The position numbers and the translations under genes were made by a program. Below, one piece after another: positions 56,711-64,000 of a stretch of 64,000 bases of DNA. The notes under the pieces are model-generated. The model saw nothing but the letters and a program-made list of their open reading frames with translations. It did not search any database and was not told the DNA's origin. Each line of letters begins with the position of its first letter. Position 1 is the first letter of the stretch. The DNA comes from Gnetum montanum. Lineage: Eukaryota; Streptophyta; Gnetopsida; Gnetales; Gnetaceae. The stretch spans positions 727,566 to 791,565 of the forward strand of contig MNCI01036718.1 in NCBI GenBank assembly GCA_015680685.1, in the 5' to 3' direction.

Positions 56711-57599
56711 CTAGGAAAAGGCTTTTGACCACTTGTTTATTACTTTCAACAGTCTTTCTTTTTGTTTGGAAGCAAGTCTTTCTTTGATGATTATCGATTT
56801 TTCATTTTCGAGGGTCATATATTCCAAACCAGTGGGCAATTATTTCAAATCTAGGGGCTCTTGTTTAAATTTTTCAGGAATTTCCAACTTCTCCCAATTG
56901 ATGTTTTCAAGGTTAAGGCTTGGAAGTTGGTAGCGGACTTACTCTAGGGCATCTATGCTTTCGATGTAAGCATTAGTTATTCCCTTAGTTAGTTCCATGC
57001 ACGTTAGTGAGTTGCTCTCTTGATCAGCCATCAGCCACTAGGTGTCTTCTTGTCATGTGGCTGCTGCATCCCAAGCACTTTTGTATATTAATGTCTTGTG
57101 CATACCGATTGCATGCAGGCAATGCTAAACTTTGCACAACCCATGATCTCTACACACAATTGCACCCTGTATCACTGTATGTGATGCATGGAACCTTCTT
57201 CTTCTCAATATTTCCAAAAGTGTTCTTTTTAGATATTTCTAGTGAAAGATCACGGATTCCTAGGCATGCATCTATAGTACTTAGCCATGCCCTTCCTATT
57301 ATTATTGGTAAGTTCCCTTTATTGTTGTTCACTTGTATCACTAGGAAATCAGCTGGGTACGACCACCCACACACAATGGTAACGATGTCCTCCACCAGTT
57401 CTAAGGGAACAATGATGGACTAGTCGGCCAGCTCTAGGCAAATATTGTTCTTCCTTAATGGAGGCAAGTTCCAAGCTTTGTACATCTCTTGTAATATTAA
57501 GTTGACTCCGAAACCTGAGTCCAGAAGAGCTTTGCATGGCTCATTCCCAGCGATTTGGAGATAGATTAGAGGACTTCTAGGATCAAAAAATTTCTTGGG
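56711..57599 (-). pseudogene. Protease and RT linker of element B
   Basis: 'KALLDSGFGVNLILQEMYKA' near 57,530-57,480 holds an intact Asp-Ser-Gly active site. A single frame from 57,395 gives 'MEDIVTIVCGWSYPADFLVI', 'KGNLPIIIGRAWLSTIDACL'. The N-side frame 57,821-57,420 overlaps with a stop at 57,420. The linker at 57,010-56,711 matches C's 62,000-62,160 ('CMELT', 'IESIDALE'). Confidence 0.8.
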
Positions 57600-57937
57600 A
57601 AGGTGGCCAACCTTAATCCAATCAGTAACGACATGTTTTAACATAACCATATGCATTGAGCTCGGTGTTTGGTTTGAAGGGAGCTCTGAAGCCTTATTTG
57701 ATGGGGAAGTGTTTAGAGGTTCAACTACTTGTGGTTGTGAGGGCTTGGTTGGACTTTTGGTTTTGAAGAAAGGTCTTTTCTTCATATGATTGTTAAAACC
57801 AACAACAGGCTGAGGATTCACAGCCCTCGTGGCATTGTGTTGCTATGGTTGAGTAGGGAGTTACCCTTGCATTGCTAGAGCAGGTGGTAATGGAGCTATT
57901 GGTGCGAGAGTTGCGGATGGATTTGAAGGATGGTATG
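57600..57937 (-). pseudogene. gag tail of element B, cut by insertion of C
   Basis: The minus frame gives 'NPSATLAPIAPLPPALAMQG' near 57,920-57,860 and 'NHMKKRPFFKTKSPTKPSQP' near 57,790, matching C's 61,120-61,310. Similarity to C's gag stops at 57,937, where C's LTR begins with TGATGAGC. The preceding 'gtatg' (57,933-57,937) is the expected target duplication. Confidence 0.8.
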
Positions 57938-58741
57938 TGATGAGCCGCGATATCGCATAGGCTATGATATTGAGTTGGCCCCTGCAATATCGCGTATGCG
58001 ATATTGCAGGCCATTTCCAGTTGTATAAATAAGAGGCAACTTTCCCTTGTTTCCTCATCTAGATCTAGATCCTTAGCTAAACTCTGGCAATTTTACCATT
58101 CCAGAGATAGAATACTTTCCATGTGCCCGCAGTAGGAGTCTCAAAGTGAACGGATCTTTATTCAAGCAATTTGTACCTGAGCACATAATTGTGTACAGAA
58201 ATAAAGACGAACTTTCTGATAAACCTTGCAGCATATGGACTAAGCTAAATAGGACTTTAATTATTATTAAATGTTTAAATGCTTTCTTAGATAATTAATC
58301 ACTCTCAACCCTCAACTCTCCTAGTTAAGTGCATTCAGTACGACTGCTTTGAGCACGTGTGCTACGCTTGGTAACCCAGTAACGAATAGCATTTGGTAAT
58401 CCCAGCAGTGTTGCACTAGTTTAGGGTGTGTACGGCAAGTGGGAATGGATACTGACGCTAGGACGATTAAAGCTTAGTTAGTGAAAGTTAGTTACTTAGT
58501 CTCTTCACCCTTTCCTCTCTTAGCATAGGTAATAAAAAGATAAAAGACATAAAAATCATATACCTCAGACTTACTTAACCATACAACCGTGATAGTACAA
58601 GTAAGTCTGGGAAGACAATGATTGATTAATCTTAAGTATTCCATAAGGCGTGTAAGCACTTAGTCCTTGGAGCTCAACCGGATCATGCATGAGACACTCA
58701 TATTCATATGGTTGAGTGTAGGGGTACCTCACCACTCATCA
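57938..58741 (+). repeat. Element C 5' LTR
   Basis: 804 bp from TGATGAGC to CTCATCA, matching B's 3' LTR in opposite orientation. TATA box 'tataaata' at 58,024-58,031, a 30-nt perfect-arm inverted repeat at 57,981-58,010, and AATAAAG at 58,199-58,205 as a possible polyadenylation signal. Confidence 0.9.
57981..58010. promoter_or_regulatory. Perfect inverted repeat 13-4-13 upstream of C's TATA box
   Basis: Arms CCTGCAATATCGC and GCGATATTGCAGG flank GTAT. It lies 13 bp from the TATA box and is CpG-rich in CpG-poor surroundings. A is variant ('ctgcaatatctcgtatacgatatcac') at 45,178-45,203. Confidence 0.9.
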
Positions 58742-58742
58742 T

Positions 58743-58761
58743 TGGTGTCATTGTCGAGGAC
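58743..58761 (+). promoter_or_regulatory. Primer-binding site, tRNA-Asp type (element C)
   Basis: 'tggtgtcattgtcgaggac' has five differences from the tRNA-Asp complement, all C-to-T or G-to-A. One base separates it from the LTR. Confidence 0.85.
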
Positions 58762-58886
58762 TTAGTTGTTTGTGCACTACGTAGAACATAGGAAATCATT
58801 CACATCGTTGGGAGCTAAAACGAATCCATAGGGTTAATCAAAAGAAAAATAACATAACGGTAAACAGCACATCGAATAAGACTAAA

Positions 58887-60940
58887 ATGTCTTCTTCTTT
58901 GAACAAAAGCACTTCACTGCCTATGAACAACACTAGAGACAGTCGGTGGCACAACATACATAACCAAAATCTGCCAGTTCCTCAACAATTCAATGTGGTA
59001 TATATTCATCACAATGAATATATACCCAACTTTACCTTTGTCTTCCATCAAGACGAACGACTTGGAGGGTAACATAGTGTTGGAGAGACTTGGAGGGTAA
59101 CATAGTATTGCCCCCAAACAGAGAAGCCCCCAACATGCTCCTTTGTGCCCTTGCACGAATAGGCATGTCACAATTATACAGTGAGTATGTTGCATGCGAT
59201 TATAATGCAAGGGACTACCATCCCATAGAAGTGCAACGTCAATGGGACTTGTGGCAGGAAAGTTACCACACATCGTTGAAGGGCAAAGGACCCCATAATG
59301 CTTCACCCATCATAAGCGAAATTAAGGGTGGTGAACCTATTTCAATAGGTTCTCCACAAAATGATGTTCTCCCTCCTAACGATGGTGAGGAGGTAGTGTA
59401 TCAGAACCTACACTCCATGATACACAACCATGGTTCTGATCCCCAGGAACACCAAGTGTTGAATGAGGGAACACAAACACAAGATAAGGATGAGCATTTT
59501 AATCGTCATCACAATCGGGGTCAAGATCACTGAAGGGAAGGTAGGAAACATCGTCATGGTGATGGTTCTCCTTCCTCTTCCCCTTCAACATCTAGACGCA
59601 GTCATAAGGAACCTAACAGTGATGATAAGGGTAAGCAAAATGAGAAACCTTGACGAGAGAGTCCAGAGCGAGGATTAGGGCACTCTAGGGAATCAAGGCA
59701 TGGAAGAAGGGAAAGTAGGGAACCGCATAGACATCATAGATTCCATGAAAGAAATGACCATGAAGAACCCCTACTTGCAACCCGAAGCATGTTAGACATT
59801 ATGGAGGCCGTTAGAATACCTACAAGGCACCAGAAAGATAGCAAGATCAAGAGACTAGACATGAATAATATCCCACAATTTGAGGGGTGATACAATGTTG
59901 ATCCTCAAAACCACTTACAAGCATTTCACGATGCCTATGCCTTACAAAACATTGAGAATGAGTGGAAAAAATTAAATTTCTTCCCAAGGACACTCATAAA
60001 AGAAGTGAAAAGCTAGTACCGGTCCTTAGAACTGGAATCCATTCGAAGGTGGAGTACGATGTTAGAACTGTTTAACGATAAATATCAAACGTACTCCCAA
60101 GTATCCAACTTGCGAAAGAAGATCCAAGGATGGAAACAAGGTAATCATGAACCCTTGGATGCTACCATGGGCCGATAATATGCATTGTTACATCGTTGCC
60201 CAGGCCATGGTTACACATAATGGGATCAACTAATCCATCTCATAGATGGGCTTAAGCTCAAAACTAGGAGAATCCTTGGAACATATGCCCAAGGAAGATT
60301 ATCAAAGCTTAGGCCCCATCAAATCCATAGATTATTGGAGCAAGTAGTTAAGGAAGAAGGAGAGCTACGTAAGAGAGAAAGTGTAGAAGAATACAATCAC
60401 AATTCTTCCCTCGAAAAAAGAGGAGTAAGATTCTGTGAGGAGGAGGATGAGTCACCACTTGAAGAGTTGGTGAATAGGAAAACCTTACTACTCAAAAAAT
60501 TAACAATAGAAGTGTCAACTAAGGTAGATCAAATGTGGGACTCCTTCGATAGTAGATTTGAAATTGTTCTAAAAATTGTAGAGGAGTGAGGTAGTGATTA
60601 TGATAAAAAGAAGAAGAGGGATTTGGACCATGCACATAACAAAGGTAAGGAAAAAATGACGATCACCGAAGAGGTTGTGGATTTTGATATAGACAATGAT
60701 GGCGGATGTGAGATATGCCAGTATGACCATCCTAAGGGATGTTACCCAGTAATCTCACACCTGCAAGAGTCCGGGGTGTATGCACTTAACCCACAACTCA
60801 ACAAACAGCAAGCACCTCGAAGGTTACCTTATCTCCAAGGTAACCCAAGGCAATTCCATCAACCCTTAACATATTATCCAAGTGGAACTCCACCACAACC
60901 TATTGAACAACACCAGTAGTGGCAATACCCACAGTCATGA
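58887..60940 (+). pseudogene. gag of element C
   Basis: Starts 'MSSSLNKSTSLPMNN'. Near 59,060 the frame changes at a 28-bp tandem duplication. From about 59,087 one frame continues to 62,206 with no further shift, only about a dozen stops. Core: 'MNNIPQFEG' near 59,860, 'NHLQAFHDAYALQNIENEWK', 'LESIRRWSTMLELFNDKYQT', 'LLHRCPGHGYT' near 60,190, 'EQVVKEEGELRKRESVEEYN' at 60,338. A zinc knuckle C-E-I-C-Q-Y-D-H-P-K-G-C at 60,707-60,742 has the short form C-x2-C-x3-H-x3-C. The tail is Gln/Pro/Tyr-rich. The gag forms the particle and binds RNA. Confidence 0.85.
59059..59111 (+). repeat. 28-bp tandem duplication in C's gag
   Basis: 'gacttggagggtaacatagt' occurs at 59,059 and again at 59,087, followed in both by a base and 'ttg'. 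The duplication introduces stops and separates the first 60 codons from the rest of the gag frame. Confidence 0.85.
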
Positions 60941-60943
60941 GGG

Positions 60944-62206
60944 ATGTCATCGCCAAGGCAACAATACCCTTACCGAACACCAGATCCATATGGCTACTAC
61001 GTGCAGCAGCTAATCTCTCCAAGTGACTCTATTAGTCACATGACCCCACAACATCACTACCAAGCTCGGGAGTATTATAGGACTCCTTCTCCTAGGAGAG
61101 ACACACCACACGCATACCATCCTCCAAATCCACCTGCAACTCTTACACCGATAGCTCTACTACCACCCACTCCAACGATGCAAGGGGAACTCCCCACTCA
61201 ACAGCAACAACGCAATCCTACGAGAGTTGTAAACCTTCAACCAGCTGCTGGTTCTGAAAATCGTACAAGGAGAAGACCTTTTTTCAGAACCAACAGTCCA
61301 AACAAGTTCTCAAAACCACAAGTGGTTGAGCCTCCGAACGTTCCTCCATCAAATAAGGCTTCGGAGCTCCCTTCAAACCAACAACAGAGCTCAACACATA
61401 TGGTTATGTTAACACATACCATCACTGACTGGATCAAGGAAGGCCACCTTCCCAAGAAATTCTCTGATTTTGGAAGTCCCTTAATCTACCTCCAAGTCGC
61501 TAGGAATGAACCACGTAAAGCTCTTCTTAACTTAGGTTCCGAAGTCAACTTAATATCACAAGAAATGTATAAAGCTTGGAACCTGCCTCTACTAAAGAAA
61601 AGAAATATTCGCTTAGAGCTGGCTGACCAGTCCATCATCGTTCCTTTGGGATTGGTGAAGGACATCATTACCACAGTGTGTGGTTGGTCATACCCAACTA
61701 ATTTCTTAGTGATCCAAGTAAACAATGACAAAGGGGACTTCCCAATAATAATGGGAAGGGCATGGCTAAGCACCATAAAGACATGCTTAGGAATCCAAGA
61801 TCTTTTCCTAGAAATATCTAAGGAAAATACTTATGGAAAGATCGAGAAGAAGAAGGTTCCATGCATCACATACAGTGATACAGAGGGTGATGGCGTATAG
61901 GAATGTTCAGCATTTCCTGCATGCAACCGGTGTGCCCAGGAAGTTAACATACAAAAGTGCCTATATGTAGTAACCACACAATAAGAGAACACCCAGTGGT
62001 TGACAGCTAATCAAGAGAGCAACCCACCAATATGCATGGAACTAACTGGGGAACCAACTTGCACCCACGTAGAAAGCATAGATGCACTCGAGCAAGAGTG
62101 TCGCCAACTTTCAACCCTTAATCTGAAACCACCAATCAAGGGAAGTTGGAAACTCTTAGAAGATTCTAATGAGTACTCCTATAGGAGAATACTAGTCTGT
62201 GTGTAA
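60944..62206 (+). pseudogene. gag tail, protease and fused integrase end of element C
   Basis: A 318-codon open frame (60,944-61,900): Pro/Tyr/Gln-rich gag tail 'YRTPSPRRDTPHAYHPPNPP', then protease with 'KALLNLGSEVNLISQEMYKA', where the active-site Asp of B's DSG is Asn. Flap-like block: 'VCGWSYPTNFLVIQVNNDKG', then 'FPIIMGRAWLSTIKTCLGIQ'. After two stops, 62,000-62,206 in the same frame has 'CMELTGEPTCTHVESIDALE' (the linker seen in B near 57,000) and then 'RRILVCV', which corresponds to the last part of B's integrase ('DKILLVNV' near 54,060). About 2.8 kb of pol is missing at this join, yet the frame is kept. Confidence 0.8.
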
Positions 62207-64000
62207 TCGACCAAACCTTATAATGAACCCAGAATGGTCAATGCACATAGCACATCTGAGAGAGAATGACCTCTCTCATTATTTTGGATCTTCCCCTTCC
62301 AACTCAATCATGTGGACAATGGCCACCTATGCTAATCAATTGAGACCCTCAGTTTCTTTTTAAGTTTTTATTTTACACATTTTTATTTTACAAATTTCTT
62401 TAACTTTTCTTATTTTTGTTTTAAAACATCATTTATACTTTTTCATTTCTTTGTGTGTTTGATTCGTCACCTAATAAGTGCTCCTAATGGTGGTATGAAC
62501 TGTATTCCATTGATTGCTAATGTTTGGTTTTGACCTTTAAGTTATGATGTTGATACTAAGGTATGGTTCTTTTGATGTAACAGGCAATGAGTCCACTTCA
62601 TCCATACATCCATAAATTTCTATGGTCTCTCTTGGCTTGGAACTGTACAGTCCCATTTCTCAATAATAAGAACTATCAATGAATTAGTGACTAAGTATTT
62701 CTCAAACTAAGGAAGGACTCAAGGATTGAAAAGGGTGTGACTTCAAGGGAACTTGATGCATTTGTGCTAGCCATTCTCTTGGATGCTTAGATGTTTTCTT
62801 CTTGAGTCTCCTGTACCACTCCAATGTTGTTCCATTATTGGAAAGCTGAGCTAATAAAAATAAGAAGTCTTTGCATGGTGTGGTTCTCACGCAAAACACA
62901 AAAAAAAAAATAGAACAGTAAGGATTCAAAGCACACCCCTTAGATGGAATAATCATCTGGGCTACAAGAACTGGTTATGAAACTAAAAAAAAAAAGAGTT
63001 CCCTCTAACTAAGGCCTTTCCTCACTTCCTACCTTCTCCTTTCGCGTTTCATTAGAATGGTGGTGACTCTTTGGTGGAGGTATTCTTGTTACTTCACGTG
63101 GATGGATGGGCCAAATGTATTAATGCGATGTCATTGGATGTGGATTGTTTGAGGCTGGATTTGGAATGAGATCTACTAAGTCACATTAACCATCAACACA
63201 CAAGGGGTTGTACACCACCTTGTTCTTGAGACTCCATTCCATTCTCTTCTTGCCATCCTTCTTTCTCCATTTTTCACCTTATTACTAGTTGTATCAATAC
63301 TCCATATTTTGGTTGATGCATTATTTTCTTTTTGGTAAACTCTTGTGGTTAAGACTTTAACTCTTGTCTCCGACCAACATTCCTGGAGCCTACGGACTCT
63401 TTGAATGTGGGATTGTCAGGGAATTAAGGGCATGAGCCAGCTTTGGGGAAGACCCACTGGTATTCCTATTTCATGCATCCGTTAATTTCTTTCCCTTAAA
63501 AATTTTCACAATCACCATTTATTTTGTTCATTTCCATCTTTGACATCCATTTTACTGGTGTGGTCATTGTTTCTTTTTCTCCATCTTTCTTATTCCTTAT
63601 ATTTTTCCATTCTATCGCTACTGGAGATTCGCTCTCAGTCACGAGGGTCCTAGTACCATTTTTTCAATTTTCTCCTAACCCCTACACCTTAGGTAGCCAC
63701 CAGTATTATATCTCCAAATCCGCATTAGCCATATCACAACTCAGCCAATGGACCTTACATTGAGGCAAGGTATTAACTGCATTGTGATTCATTTACCCTT
63801 GCTAATATTAGACATTTTTGTGTGTGCATATGACAATCATACAACAACGGATTGGACCTAGAGGAAATACTTGGAATGGACTACTGCTGAAACAGTTATG
63901 CAACGAACAAGATTGATGCTGCGCTTATGGATAGACAACAAAAGGCACAATCGTAGCATTGGCAGCAGCAGACTTCTTCTTTTCTCTCTCTCTTCTCTCT
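62207..64000 (+). other. 3' untranslated region of element C
   Basis: It matches the reverse complement of B at 52,270-54,060 over its whole length: 'gatcttccccttccaactca' near 62,290, 'gcacttattag/aataagtgc' near 62,476, 'ccactccaatgttgttcc' near 62,817, and 'gtaggctccaggaatg'-like blocks near 63,380. The frames at 62,702-62,956 (minus) and 63,524-63,763 have no motif. The CT-rich run at the window end matches B's 52,270-52,300. Confidence 0.7.

Larger units (their letters stand above)
51304..57937 (-). mobile_element. Element B: Athila/Tat-like Ty3/gypsy with pol, split by C
   Basis: Minus order: gag tail 57,937-57,600, protease 57,600-57,150, RT 56,650-55,860, RNase H 55,770-55,320, integrase 55,240-54,010, 2-kb 3' region, polypurine tract, 3' LTR. 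It is the best-preserved pol in the window. The 5' part (gag core, primer site, 5' LTR) is displaced beyond the right end of C, outside the window. Confidence 0.85.
57938..64000 (+). mobile_element. Element C: gag-protease element without RT and integrase, inserted in B
   Basis: 5' LTR, tRNA-Asp primer site, gag from 58,887, protease, a short linker, then at about 62,165-62,185 a jump to the last codons of integrase and the 3' region. The 3' region can be followed to the window end, which corresponds to B's 52,270. The polypurine tract and 3' LTR should lie about 190 nt beyond the window. C is inserted in B's gag tail in the opposite orientation. Confidence 0.85.

Noticed and set aside
1-64000. 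CRISPR arrays, bacterial operons or phage modules
   Set aside because: No regularly spaced direct repeats with unique spacers and no ribosome-binding or operon structure. All coding traces are plant retroelement types.

Overview
This window looks like a repeat-dominated stretch of a plant nuclear genome. It is AT-rich and contains no complete host gene. Nearly everything recognisable is a decayed retrotransposon. The evidence for a plant is the Ty3/gypsy polyprotein motifs, primer-binding sites complementary to tRNA-Asp (usual for the Athila/Tat lineage) and to initiator tRNA-Met, and plant-type LINE reverse transcriptase. The very long nested elements and an integrase unlike the usual angiosperm Athila type would fit a gymnosperm or another large-genome seed plant, but I cannot name the species.

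Layout. 1-425 is an LTR fragment (minus). 2.6-6.5 kb holds three LINE fragments. 7.3-7.8 kb is a decayed LTR. 8.4-12.25 kb is element G (plus), a chromovirus-like Ty3/gypsy element cut off inside its integrase. Element E (plus, Athila/Tat-like) runs from 12.25 to 39.96 kb. It is split inside its integrase by element F (17,801-35,154), a short LTR element with a 5-bp target duplication. F is itself split in its 5' LTR by a minus-strand tandem complex: gag fragment D' (17.8-19.96 kb) and element D (19,962-33,600), which share one LTR. After E come a gag-tail fragment H (40.0-40.5 kb) and the 3' part of a minus-strand element X (40.6-43.5 kb). Element A (44,439-50,581, minus) has both LTRs and gag but no pol. 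A 720-bp gap with a short clean reading frame follows. Element B (51,304-57,937, minus) has protease, RT, RNase H and integrase. Element C (57,938 to beyond the window, plus) is inserted into B's gag tail and has gag and protease but a deleted RT-RNase H-integrase core.

How the parts relate. A, B, C, D, E and the fragment at 1-425 belong to one broad family: LTRs ending TGATGA..TCATCA (E differs), a tRNA-Asp primer site and a long 3' untranslated region. None appears autonomous now. Stops are mostly of the C-to-T kind (lost Gln, Arg and Trp codons), as expected from methylated, silenced DNA. A and C could only have moved using proteins supplied by B-like relatives.

Most interesting points: (1) F carries an antisense copy of an entire tRNA-Asp, 75 nt and gap-free, where a normal element keeps only about 18 nt. 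(2) D carries a frame of about 925 codons of unknown function between integrase and 3' LTR. (3) X carries another, about 750 codons, ending at its polypurine tract. (4) LTR subfamilies carry different inverted-repeat cassettes beside the TATA box. (5) C has a large pol deletion that preserves the reading frame.
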